27,086 bases of DNA from an uncultured Peptostreptococcus sp. (GTDB lineage Bacteria; Bacillota; Clostridia; Peptostreptococcales; Peptostreptococcaceae): contig CAAEUW010000035.1 in NCBI GenBank assembly GCA_900759325.1, forward strand, positions 1 to 27,086, read 5' to 3'. The notes under the pieces were generated by a model that was not told the DNA's origin, searched no databases, and worked only from the letters and a program-made list of their open reading frames with translations. The translations under genes and the position numbers were made by a program. This document shows, piece after piece, positions 7,691-15,350 of the stretch. How positions within the stretch are numbered: position 1 is the first letter of the stretch; each line of letters begins with the position of its first letter.

Positions 7691-8956
7691 CTATTCACCT
7701 TCTAGTAGTTGCCTTACTTCATTTAAGGCAGTCCTTGCAGCTCTTTCCCTTATTTTTCTTCTATCTCCAGAGAATACTCTTTTTATTGAGGTAACCTTAC
7801 CCTTGTAGTATAGGCCTATGTATACTAGTCCTACTGGCTTTTTGTCACTTCCTCCACCTGGACCTGCTATGCCAGTTGTTGAAAGTCCTATATCTGCACC
7901 AGCAGTTTTAGCTATACCCATTGCCATTTCCTCTGCTGTTTGGCTAGAAACAGCCCCAAATTCATCAAGGGTTTGAGGACTTACTCCCAACCTCCTGACC
8001 TTTGCATCATTAGTATATGTTACACAAGCCTCCATAAATGAGTCAGATATACCTGAATTTGCTACTAAGCAAGATGCTATCAGGCCTCCTGTACATGACT
8101 CAGCTACAGCTATTGTTTTTTTCTTTTCTAGAAGTAGGTCTCCAACTAGCTTTTCCATTTCTGACTGGCTTTCTGATATGGAATCATCACCAATCATGTA
8201 GATATACTTACCTGATACAGCCTTAATTTCCTCTATTTTTTTATCTATTAGGCTAAGGCAGTCTTTTTCATTTTTTGCCCTTGCAGTAACTCTTACAAGA
8301 ACTTCACCCTCCTTGGCATACAGGGCTACTGTTGGGTTTGTCTGAGAATTCAATATATCCATTAGCTCTATCTCTAGACCAGACTCTCCTATTCCAAAAA
8401 ACCTAACATACCTAGATAAGAATATATCTGGATTCTCATCCATCAAGATTGGCAATACCGCATCTTTAAACATGGCCTTCATCTCCCTCGGTGGTCCAGG
8501 CATTACTATTATCCTCTTTCCATCCTTCTTAAAGACGGCTCCGGGGGCTGTCCCATTTTTATTTGGTATAATATCTGCCTCTCTTGGAAACATTGCCTGC
8601 TTGATATTATTCTTTGGTATCTTATCCTTGCTTACGTTATATCTTAAACACATGTCTTCTATAATTTTCCAAGACTCCTGGTCAAGCACCATTTCCTGAC
8701 CAAAGTATTTGGCAGCGGCCTCCTTTGTGATGTCATCACCAGTTGGACCTAGGCCTCCAGTTGTAATTACAGTATCTGCCCTCTCAAAGGCAATCTCAAA
8801 GGACCTCACTAGTCTATCTATATTATCTCCCAGAGTCATTTGTCTATATACATTTATACCTATGGCAGCAAGCTCCCTAGATATATATTGGGCATTTGTA
8901 TTTACTATATCGCCCAAAAGCAACTCTGTTCCGACTGAAATTATCTCTACATTCAT
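7691..8956 (-). CDS. cinA: CinA-family protein (nicotinamide-nucleotide amidase)
   Basis: A 421-residue protein, full length for two-domain CinA. Residues 1-170 are the molybdopterin-binding-like domain (VGTELLLG near 8-15, TTGGLGPTGDD at 65-75, MPGPPREMK at 152-160). Residues about 262-420 are the C-terminal amidase domain (AVAESCTGGL with Ser287, and STTGIAGPGG at 359-368). Characterised homologues deamidate nicotinamide mononucleotide and hydrolyse ADP-ribose, recycling pyridine nucleotides; in naturally competent species the gene is linked to recA. The frame opens further upstream, but the ATG at 8956 has GGAGGAAAT in front of it and starts the conserved domain. It is the first gene of a four-gene operon. 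Confidence 0.93.
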   Translation of the reverse strand: MNVEIISVGTELLLGDIVNTNAQYISRELAAIGINVYRQMTLGDNIDRLVRSFEIAFERADTVITTGGLGPTGDDITKEAAAKYFGQEMVLDQESWKIIEDMCLRYNVSKDKIPKNNIKQAMFPREADIIPNKNGTAPGAVFKKDGKRIIVMPGPPREMKAMFKDAVLPILMDENPDIFLSRYVRFFGIGESGLEIELMDILNSQTNPTVALYAKEGEVLVRVTARAKNEKDCLSLIDKKIEEIKAVSGKYIYMIGDDSISESQSEMEKLVGDLLLEKKKTIAVAESCTGGLIASCLVANSGISDSFMEACVTYTNDAKVRRLGVSPQTLDEFGAVSSQTAEEMAMGIAKTAGADIGLSTTGIAGPGGGSDKKPVGLVYIGLYYKGKVTSIKRVFSGDRRKIRERAARTALNEVRQLLEGE

Positions 8957-9014
8957 TATATTTCCTCCTGGCAATTGCCACATGTCCTGCTTTATAATAA
9001 TCCTATATAAGTTA

Positions 9015-9043
9015 ATAATATCAAAAAACCTAAAAATAGACAA
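9015..9043 (-). promoter_or_regulatory. Promoter of the cinA operon
   Basis: On the minus strand TTGTCT (9038-9043), a 17-base spacer and TATTAT (9015-9020). It predicts a start near 9008 and about 50 bases of leader before cinA. Confidence 0.6.
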
Positions 9044-9060
9044 GTTTTATGCTCTTTTCC

Positions 9061-9089
9061 TTGCATGGTATCTGACATAGATATATAAT
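9061..9089 (+). promoter_or_regulatory. Promoter of ddl
   Basis: TTGCAT (9061-9066), a 17-base spacer and a perfect TATAAT (9084-9089), about 40 bases upstream of the ddl ATG. It stands back to back with the cinA promoter. Confidence 0.75.
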
Positions 9090-9128
9090 AGACCATAGGA
9101 GACTTTAGAAAAATTATGGAGGAAATAT

Positions 9129-10025
9129 ATGAAAGTAGCAGTAATATATGGGGGTATTTCATCAGAAAGAGAAATATCCTTAAGATCAGGTAAGGCTATG
9201 GTAAATAACTTAGATAGAAATAAGTATGAAGTTATAGACTGTCAGATAGATGAAATGACAGACGTATTTAAAATTGACAATGATATTGATATTGCCCTAA
9301 TAGGCCTACATGGTAAGTTTGGTGAGGACGGATCTATTCAGTCTATCTTAGAAGCTAAGGGTGTCAAATACTGCGGGTGCAATCCACTTACTAGCGGTAT
9401 CCTAATGGACAAAAACTATACTAAGACTATAGCCAGACAAAACAAGCTCTTGACAGCTGATTGGACTAGCGTTAAGAGTGTAGAAGAAATTGACTATGAC
9501 CTAATTGACCAGATGGGCTATCCTGTATTTATAAAACCTAACTCAGGTGGTTCCAGTGTGGCAACCTTCTTCATCAAGGATAGAAAAGACGTAGAAAATG
9601 CTGTGAGAGAAGGCCTTAAGTACGACGAAATCGTCCTAATAGAGAAATATGTCAAGGGTGTAGAATATACGTCATTTATATTAAATGGACAGGTATTTCC
9701 TACAATAAGGATAACTTCTGACAATGAGTTTTTTGACTTTGAAGCTAAGTACTCCACTACAAACGGCGCCAGAGAAGAGGTCGTTGAATTGAGTCCTGAC
9801 CTAGATAAAAAGTTAAGGGCAGCATCAAATACTTGTTGGAAAATTTTTAACTGCAAGGGATATGTAAGGGTTGACTATATAATCACTGAAGACCAGGACG
9901 TTTACCTTCTTGAGTTAAATACCCTACCAGGTATGACGGAGACAAGCCTTATTCCTAAGAGTGCCAAGGCAATGGGTATTAGCTACCAGGAGCTTTTAGA
10001 TAAGCTTATTGAAAGTAGCCTTTAA
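9129..10025 (+). CDS. ddl: D-alanine--D-alanine ligase
   Basis: A 298-residue ATP-grasp ligase that joins two D-Ala molecules for the peptidoglycan pentapeptide in the cytoplasm. Family motifs are complete: VIYGGISSEREISLRSG at the N-terminus with the substrate-binding Glu, GLHGKFGEDGSIQ near residue 60, FIKPNSGGSSVA near 139-150 (ATP binding), and LELNTLPGMTETS near the C-terminus with the Mg-binding Glu/Asn. The usual EVNT is LELNT here, a mild variant. TGGAGGAAA precedes the ATG. It is a single gene between its own promoter and a bidirectional terminator. A D-Ala-D-lactate specificity is not indicated by context, as no vanH/vanX partners are present. Confidence 0.95.
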   Translation: MKVAVIYGGISSEREISLRSGKAMVNNLDRNKYEVIDCQIDEMTDVFKIDNDIDIALIGLHGKFGEDGSIQSILEAKGVKYCGCNPLTSGILMDKNYTKTIARQNKLLTADWTSVKSVEEIDYDLIDQMGYPVFIKPNSGGSSVATFFIKDRKDVENAVREGLKYDEIVLIEKYVKGVEYTSFILNGQVFPTIRITSDNEFFDFEAKYSTTNGAREEVVELSPDLDKKLRAASNTCWKIFNCKGYVRVDYIITEDQDVYLLELNTLPGMTETSLIPKSAKAMGISYQELLDKLIESSL

Positions 10026-10056
10026 TAGTTTGGTGTAAATTTAATTATAAATTATT

Positions 10057-10086
10057 AAAAGGGGTCAATCTTAAATGACCCCTTTT
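10057..10086. terminator. Bidirectional terminator between ddl and the NRPS-like gene
   Basis: AAAAGGGGTCA and TGACCCCTTTT form an 11-bp stem with an 8-base loop, followed by a T run on the plus strand and by TTTT on the minus strand. It ends both convergent genes. Confidence 0.92.
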
Positions 10087-10091
10087 TATCA

Positions 10092-12299
10092 TTATTCTTT
10101 ATTTTCTATAATAGGTAAAGACTTTTTATCAACCTTACCAATTGGAGTAACCGGCAGATGGTCTAAACACATTATATGCCTAGGTAGCATATGTGGTGGC
10201 AGATTTTCCTCTAAAAACTCTTTTACCTTCTCAGGTGGGTAATATCCATCAAATGGCTCATAATAAGCATCTAGGTAGGTGTCCCCATCCCTGTCTTCCT
10301 TATTAATGACAACTGAATTTTTAATTTCTGATATCATATTTATCATATTTTCAATTTCAAAAAGTTCTATTCTTATACCCTTAATCTGTACCTGAGAGTC
10401 CATCCTACCCAATATGGAAATAGTACCTTCATCATCAATCCACTTGGCCAAGTCACCAGTCCTATACATTTTCTCTGTATACTGGTTATGCTTAAATGGG
10501 TTATCTACAAAAGACCTCTTGTTTTGTTCTTCCTTGTTAAGGTATCCATTGGCTATCTGTATGCCTGATAGACACAGCTCCCCTGGTACACCAATAGCGC
10601 AGACGTTATTGTTGTTATCTAGTATATAGGCCTCTGTATTATATATAGGCTTGCCTACTGGTACATTTTCATAGAACTTATCTACCTCAAACGATGAACA
10701 AAGTACTGTAAACTCAGCAGGACCATATTCATTTATTATCTTGTATGTCCTTTCAACATATCCTTTAAACTTATCTCCCCCAACCTGTAGGACTCTTAGA
10801 CCTGGACATGGACAATTTGTCATAAAGAGCTTGCCCAAGATTGCAGGTAGGGCTAAAATAGTTATCCCCTTCCTCTGACAATATACTTCTACCGTTCTCT
10901 CGTTTTTCCTATTTACTTCAGGTATTATATCAACACTTGCCCCAACTAATAAATATGGGAATATCTGCTTCATTATGGCATCAAAACTAAAACTCAAATA
11001 TATACCACACCTATCATTTTCATCAGCACTTATATAGTTATTTGAATAGTAACACATATTCAAGAGACTCTCGTGCCTTACACTAATACATTTAGGCCTT
11101 CCTGTAGTACCTGATGTAGAAATCCTATATGCCTCATCAGTAGGTTCATTACTTTGTGTCATAGGATATTCATGGTCTAGTAGGTCCGGATTGTTGATAT
11201 CTAAAACAGAATATCCTGAGTGTCTCTCTCCGATCCTAAGCATTTGACTATCACAGGTTAGTATTAGTTTTGTTTGACCATCTTCAAGTAGATATCCGAG
11301 CCTTTCATCTGGATTAGTCTTGTCTATTGGGAAAAATATTGCCCCCGCCTTTAATATGGATATGGCTGATATAACGACGTTCTTGTCCCTTTCCTGAAGG
11401 ACAGCTACTGTGTCACCCTTTCTTATACCAAGATGGTTTAGGTAGCCTGCTATCTTGTCGGTAATCCTATCCATCTCCCTATAGGTAATTTCTTCCTTAT
11501 AGTCACATATAGCAATATTATCTGGTGTTTTTTCTACTTGTTTTTTAAGAAGCTCTACATAGCCTATATTTGGATCGAAATCGAATAAATTTTCATTAAA
11601 ACTCCTGATAAATATCTGCTTATGCTCTTCCTTCATGCTCTGTATATCTTTTATCTTTATATCTTTATTATTTACAATCTGAGTCAAGATATACTTAAAT
11701 AGGTAAATAATGCTCCTAGCAGTAGACTTATCATAAAAAGATGGCTTATAAGCTAGCTTTATTCTCATTTCATTTGATATACTAACCTTCATATAGATAT
11801 CTATTTTTTGCATATTTTCCTGCGAAACATTCTTATCGTTTTTTACCTCATATATGAATAAGGTATTTATTAACTTTTCATTTAATCCTGTTTTAAAGCC
11901 ACTAGGAGCCATCATAAAGTAGTCAAATTCCTTAGACTCAGTTGACTGGTCCATAACCTGCCTGCATACATCAATAAACCTTACATTTGTATTATCTATT
12001 TTCAGACGCATTGGTAACCACTTGTCTGTTTTACCGAACACAACATCATCTTCATGGGTAAATCTCTGTAGTACTATACCAAAGACAGTATCCAAAACAG
12101 CTTCAAAAGATAGGCTGTTTTCATCACAGTACCTCAATAGGTTTTCATAGGGAGTTCTCTTAATGGTCTTTTGTATTAAGCTAAACTTGCCTGTATCTTC
12201 ATTAAAAAAATCATTTGGGAACCTAGCCAGAGTTATATAGTCTCCCAGCAGCTTGTCCCAATATTCTTCAGCCCTTTTATAATGCTTCATATCCCCCAT
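10092..12299 (-). CDS. NRPS-like protein: C-terminal half of a condensation domain plus adenylation domain
   Basis: A 735-residue protein. Residues about 1-225 resemble only the C-terminal half of a condensation domain (EDDVVFGK near 83-90, LINTLFIYEV near 143-152); the half carrying the catalytic HHxxxDG is absent. Residues about 245-735 are a full adenylation domain: A3 STSGTTGRPK (394-403), A5 NEYGPAEF (523-530), A7 YRTGDLAKW (612-620), A8 GRMDSQVQIKGIRIELFEIE (631-650) and A10 PIGKVDKK with Lys722. Asp440 at the position that binds the substrate amino group suggests an alpha-amino acid. By alignment to GrsA I read the pocket as D-A-K-A-Q-G-E-V-L-K, which is tentative. There is no carrier or thioesterase domain, so it must load a separate carrier protein, not seen here. 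GGAGGTG supports the ATG. A DltA-like role is possible, but the N-terminal extension argues against plain DltA. Confidence 0.85.
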   Translation of the reverse strand: MGDMKHYKRAEEYWDKLLGDYITLARFPNDFFNEDTGKFSLIQKTIKRTPYENLLRYCDENSLSFEAVLDTVFGIVLQRFTHEDDVVFGKTDKWLPMRLKIDNTNVRFIDVCRQVMDQSTESKEFDYFMMAPSGFKTGLNEKLINTLFIYEVKNDKNVSQENMQKIDIYMKVSISNEMRIKLAYKPSFYDKSTARSIIYLFKYILTQIVNNKDIKIKDIQSMKEEHKQIFIRSFNENLFDFDPNIGYVELLKKQVEKTPDNIAICDYKEEITYREMDRITDKIAGYLNHLGIRKGDTVAVLQERDKNVVISAISILKAGAIFFPIDKTNPDERLGYLLEDGQTKLILTCDSQMLRIGERHSGYSVLDINNPDLLDHEYPMTQSNEPTDEAYRISTSGTTGRPKCISVRHESLLNMCYYSNNYISADENDRCGIYLSFSFDAIMKQIFPYLLVGASVDIIPEVNRKNERTVEVYCQRKGITILALPAILGKLFMTNCPCPGLRVLQVGGDKFKGYVERTYKIINEYGPAEFTVLCSSFEVDKFYENVPVGKPIYNTEAYILDNNNNVCAIGVPGELCLSGIQIANGYLNKEEQNKRSFVDNPFKHNQYTEKMYRTGDLAKWIDDEGTISILGRMDSQVQIKGIRIELFEIENMINMISEIKNSVVINKEDRDGDTYLDAYYEPFDGYYPPEKVKEFLEENLPPHMLPRHIMCLDHLPVTPIGKVDKKSLPIIENKE

Positions 12300-12380
12300 G
12301 TAAACACCTCCTTTGTAGTTTTATAGTTCAAATTTTTACCAATCTGATTTTTCTATATAAAACGTATCTCTATTAAATCC

Positions 12381-12395
12381 TATCAATCTTTGATA
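12381..12395. other. Short dyad upstream of the NRPS-like gene
   Basis: TATCAA-TCT-TTGATA is a perfect 15-base dyad about 80 bases upstream of the NRPS-like start. It may be an operator. No convincing promoter could be placed in 12300-12479. Confidence 0.25.
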
Positions 12396-12479
12396 ATCTT
12401 ATACTATATAAGCTCCTCACTTAAAATTATATTTAAATTATTAATTGTATAGACCACATTATCTACTATTATTAAATAT

Positions 12480-13373
12480 CTAACGACTTATACCAAGTAT
12501 AAATCTGTCAATAGCTTTTACAGCCTTGTCCTGTTGGCTGGCAGTACTTATTCTAGACTTATGATCCTTACTAATTATTTCTACATCAGCAAAATTAGTA
12601 TTATTACCGCCTACAATTTCCTGATATTTAGCACCTGTAGGCAGATTTGCCTTGTAGGTATTAAATTTTGAAAAGTCCAAGACTCCATCATTGGTACCCC
12701 AAATTGTCAAGACCGGTTCATTTATCACCCTTAGATCCTCACTAATTGGATAGGTTCCCATAAATACAACACCCATTATCTTCTTATTTCCTGTAGCGGC
12801 CTTGGCAGCAACCTCACCACTTGTGTTGTGAGCCACTAGATACCAACTTAGCTCTTTTGGGTTTGCACTGATTATCTTATCAGCCTTATTGAAAGAAAAG
12901 AAAGGATAGTTCATAGGTATCTTAGCTATTACAACCTTATATCCCATACTTGCAAATTTTCTTCCTATACCAATATAACCCTTAGGTTCTATGCCACTAC
13001 TAGGATAGATAATAATCGCTTCTTTATTAACCTTATTATAGGGACTTAATACTAGGTTATTATCCTTATCATATATTATATTGATTTCTGAATCTGATTT
13101 TATAAGATCCTGCGTGTAGGTCTTAGGCTCGTAGGTCTTATTTATATGGAAAAAAAACATGGCCAAAACTAGGATAAGCACAATGAAGGTTAGCCTAATA
13201 ATCAGGTCTCTAACTTGTCTTCTCTTCTTAGACTTTAGATTTTTTCTCTCCTTTTCCAACTGGTCACCAATTGATAAAGACTTTTCGAGCTCCATTGTGA
13301 TACCAAGAGTATCACTTTCCCTCTTATTATTTTTACTTTTAATTCTAACTTTTGAATCCCTTATCACCTTCAA
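12480..13373 (-). CDS. Membrane-anchored alpha/beta-hydrolase-fold protein, probably catalytically inactive
   Basis: A 297-residue protein: a basic cytoplasmic N-terminus (1-57), one membrane helix (about 58-76), then an extracellular alpha/beta-hydrolase domain (about 95-295). The fold is recognisable from IIIYPSSGIEPKGY (120-133), FASMGYKVVIAKIP (140-153), YLVAHNTSG (178-186) and LTIWGTNDG (222-230). In active relatives the nucleophile elbow reads GHSLGG and the histidine lies in GGNHAQF. Here they read AHNTSG and GGNNTNF, so Ser is replaced by Asn183 and His by Asn258, while Asp229 remains. I infer a binding or scaffold role, not hydrolysis. The frame starts at a TTG (13373) with a modest AGG nearby; the exact start is uncertain. 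It lies 180 bases upstream of the NRPS-like gene on the same strand with no terminator seen between them. Confidence 0.75.
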   Translation of the reverse strand: MKVIRDSKVRIKSKNNKRESDTLGITMELEKSLSIGDQLEKERKNLKSKKRRQVRDLIIRLTFIVLILVLAMFFFHINKTYEPKTYTQDLIKSDSEINIIYDKDNNLVLSPYNKVNKEAIIIYPSSGIEPKGYIGIGRKFASMGYKVVIAKIPMNYPFFSFNKADKIISANPKELSWYLVAHNTSGEVAAKAATGNKKIMGVVFMGTYPISEDLRVINEPVLTIWGTNDGVLDFSKFNTYKANLPTGAKYQEIVGGNNTNFADVEIISKDHKSRISTASQQDKAVKAIDRFILGISR

Positions 13374-13535
13374 TAGACCTGCCCCCTTATAGTAAATTTA
13401 CAATTATTACTTATGTCTTATGACCTATCATATTTGTCGACTAATTCTTAATTCCACAAATACATTTACACATAAAGTCTATTTTTATATATTTTATACT
13501 ATTATTCTTTACTTTGTCTATATTATTTCTAGCAT

Positions 13536-13560
13536 AAGGGGGAGGTATAACCTCCCCCTT
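13536..13560. other. GC-rich perfect palindrome downstream of asnS
   Basis: AAGGGGGAGGT-ATA-ACCTCCCCCTT is an 11-bp perfect stem about 37 bases after the asnS stop codon. It probably marks the 3' end of the asnS transcript, but neither strand has a U tract after it (TTATGC on the minus strand, TTAAAA on the plus), so it is not a canonical intrinsic terminator. Otherwise I see nothing in 13374-13596. Confidence 0.5.
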
Positions 13561-13596
13561 AAAATATATTAAAAACATAAAGAAAGAACTGTCTTT

Positions 13597-14997
13597 TTAG
13601 AATTCAGCATTCTTTGGTGTTCTAGGGAATGGTATAACGTCCCTTATATTTGACATGCCTGTTAGATACATTATTATTCTCTCAAATCCTAGACCAAATC
13701 CAGCATGAGTAGCTGTACCAAACTTTCTAAGCTCTAGATACCACCAGTATTCCTCTTCATTTAGTCCTAGCTCGTGAATCCTATTCATCAAAACATCATA
13801 TCTTTCTTCCCTCTGAGAACCTCCTATTATTTCTCCAACACCTGGTACTAGTAGGTCCATAGCCCTTACTGTCTTACCATCTTCATTCATCCTCATATAG
13901 AAGGCCTTGATATCCTTTGGATAATCTGTAACAAATACTGGAGCCTTGTATACCTGTTCAGTTATATATCTTTCGTGCTCAGTCTGTAGGTCACATCCCC
14001 ATTCAACTGGGTATTCAAATTTTTGTCCTGAATTTATTAGTATTTCAACAGCTTCTGTATATGTAATCCTCTTAAAGTTAGAATTTAGGATATTATCTAG
14101 TCTCTCCAAAAGTCCCTTATCTATAAAGTTGTTGAAGAAGGCCATTTCTTCTGGGCACTCTTCAAGCACATAGTTGATTACGTACTTGATCATATCCTCT
14201 GCTAGATCCATATTATCTTCTAGATCAGCAAAAACTATTTCGGGCTCTACCATCCAGAATTCAGATGCATGACGGCCTGTGTATGAATTTTCTGCCCTAA
14301 ATGTAGGACCGAATGTATAGATATTTCTAAAAGCAAGGGCCATTATTTCACCATTTAGCTGACCTGAGACAGTTAGGTTTGTTTCCTTACCAAAGAAGTC
14401 CCTACTGTAGTCAACCTTACCATCTTCAGTTAGTGGTGGGTTCTGCATATCTAAAGTAGTGACTCTGAACATTTCACCAGCCCCCTCAGTATCTGAACCT
14501 GTAATAAGTGGTGTATGTGCATACACAAAGTTTCTTTCATTAAAGAACTTATGTAGGGCAAATGCAACTACCGACCTTACCCTAAATACTGCTGAGAAAG
14601 TATTTGACCTAGGTCTTAGATGGGCAATAGTTCTAAGGTATTCAAATGTATGCTTTTTTTTCTGTAATGGGTAACTTGAATCTGAATCTCCCTCTACTAC
14701 AAGCTTAGTGGCGTGTATTTCTATTGGATTCTTTGCGTTGTCAACCGCTACTAGCTTACCTTCAACTAAAATCGCTGAAGAAATAGCTAGCTTAGATACC
14801 TGGGCAAAATTGTCCAAGGCCTTTTCATCTATTACTACCTGTAGGTTCTTAAAAAATGAACCATCATTTACTTCCATAAAACCAAAACTCTTCGATATTC
14901 TAGATGTCCTAATCCATCCCGCTATCTTAACTGTTTTTCCTATGTACTCTTCACTGTTTCTATAAAGAGTTTTTACTTCTAAAAATTCCTTCTGCAT
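13597..14997 (-). CDS. asnS: Asparaginyl-tRNA synthetase
   Basis: A 466-residue class IIb aminoacyl-tRNA synthetase, the usual length for AsnRS. Residues about 20-110 are the OB-fold anticodon-binding domain (VKIAGWIRTSRISKSFGF). The catalytic core follows, with motif 2 around TFRAENSYTGRHASEFWMVE (near 233-253) and motif 3 GFGLGFERIIMYLTGMSNIR (near 432-451). It charges tRNA-Asn with asparagine using ATP. The upstream T-box has an Asn AAC specifier, which independently supports AsnRS over AspRS. GGAGGAATT precedes the ATG. A direct AsnRS implies that the cell makes free asparagine, consistent with asnB next door. Confidence 0.97.
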   Translation of the reverse strand: MQKEFLEVKTLYRNSEEYIGKTVKIAGWIRTSRISKSFGFMEVNDGSFFKNLQVVIDEKALDNFAQVSKLAISSAILVEGKLVAVDNAKNPIEIHATKLVVEGDSDSSYPLQKKKHTFEYLRTIAHLRPRSNTFSAVFRVRSVVAFALHKFFNERNFVYAHTPLITGSDTEGAGEMFRVTTLDMQNPPLTEDGKVDYSRDFFGKETNLTVSGQLNGEIMALAFRNIYTFGPTFRAENSYTGRHASEFWMVEPEIVFADLEDNMDLAEDMIKYVINYVLEECPEEMAFFNNFIDKGLLERLDNILNSNFKRITYTEAVEILINSGQKFEYPVEWGCDLQTEHERYITEQVYKAPVFVTDYPKDIKAFYMRMNEDGKTVRAMDLLVPGVGEIIGGSQREERYDVLMNRIHELGLNEEEYWWYLELRKFGTATHAGFGLGFERIIMYLTGMSNIRDVIPFPRTPKNAEF

Positions 14998-15048
14998 AAT
15001 TCCTCCTAATTAAACTATATGATATATTCTGTACTTGGACTACATAAC

Positions 15049-15083
15049 AAAAAAACACGTAGTCCACAAAAGGGACGACGTGT
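15049..15083 (-). terminator. T-box-controlled terminator before asnS
   Basis: On the minus strand ACACGT-C-GTCC, a CTTTTGT loop and GGAC-T-ACGTGT form a stem with one mismatch, followed by seven U residues. It overlaps the region just after the T-box sequence and would be disrupted when the antiterminator forms on uncharged tRNA-Asn. Confidence 0.92.
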
Positions 15084-15291
15084 TATAATCGCGGTACCAC
15101 CCTAATTACCGGCTAGGCCGATCTCTTAGAGGATTTATAACGGTATCCATCCGTCTGAGCCTACTCTATTGTTCGGTCAGAAACTCATAGGTGTTCTTCA
15201 TCATAAGTATATTACTGGTCTCACACCACCACCAGCTCGCTTAAACATTGACCTATAACTACTCTCCTAATCACAGTCTTTAAAATTCAAT
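15049..15291 (-). promoter_or_regulatory. T-box riboswitch leader of asnS (AAC specifier)
   Basis: This fills most of the 353-base gap upstream of asnS. The conserved T-box AGGGTGGTACCGCG is at 15103-15090 on the minus strand. Stem I has a lower helix AUAGGU/ACCUAU (15251-15256 with 15187-15192), and the triplet directly 5' of its 3' arm is AAC (15195-15193), the asparagine codon, followed by the usual purine. Uncharged tRNA-Asn should pair through its anticodon with AAC and through its NCCA end with the T-box, stabilising the antiterminator and letting transcription enter asnS. Precise 5' boundary is inferred from the promoter. Confidence 0.95.
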
Positions 15292-15297
15292 AACAAA

Positions 15298-15326
15298 AGT
15301 ATAACAATTTTAAAATACTTTGTCAA
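15298..15326 (-). promoter_or_regulatory. Strong promoter of the asnS T-box transcript
   Basis: A perfect TTGACA (15321-15326), a 17-base spacer and TATACT (15298-15303) on the minus strand. The predicted start near 15291 lies just upstream of Stem I. Confidence 0.88.
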
Positions 15327-15350
15327 TCTATATACTTGCTTATTTATGAT

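Noticed and set aside
8957..9043. Longer cinA start at 9043
   Set aside because: The extension holds the cinA promoter, has no Shine-Dalgarno site and precedes the conserved MNVEIISVGTE start.
9518..9856. 112-residue minus-strand open frame
   Set aside because: It lies wholly inside ddl on the opposite strand, has no Shine-Dalgarno site and matches no recognisable motif. Similar opposite-strand frames inside cinA, ptsG, aroA and asnS were left out for the same reason.
198..10025. VanW plus D-Ala-D-Ala ligase as part of a glycopeptide-resistance cluster
   Set aside because: The two genes are 7.5 kb apart on opposite strands with unrelated genes between, and no vanH, vanX, vanY or vanRS genes are present. 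Ddl looks like the ordinary housekeeping enzyme.
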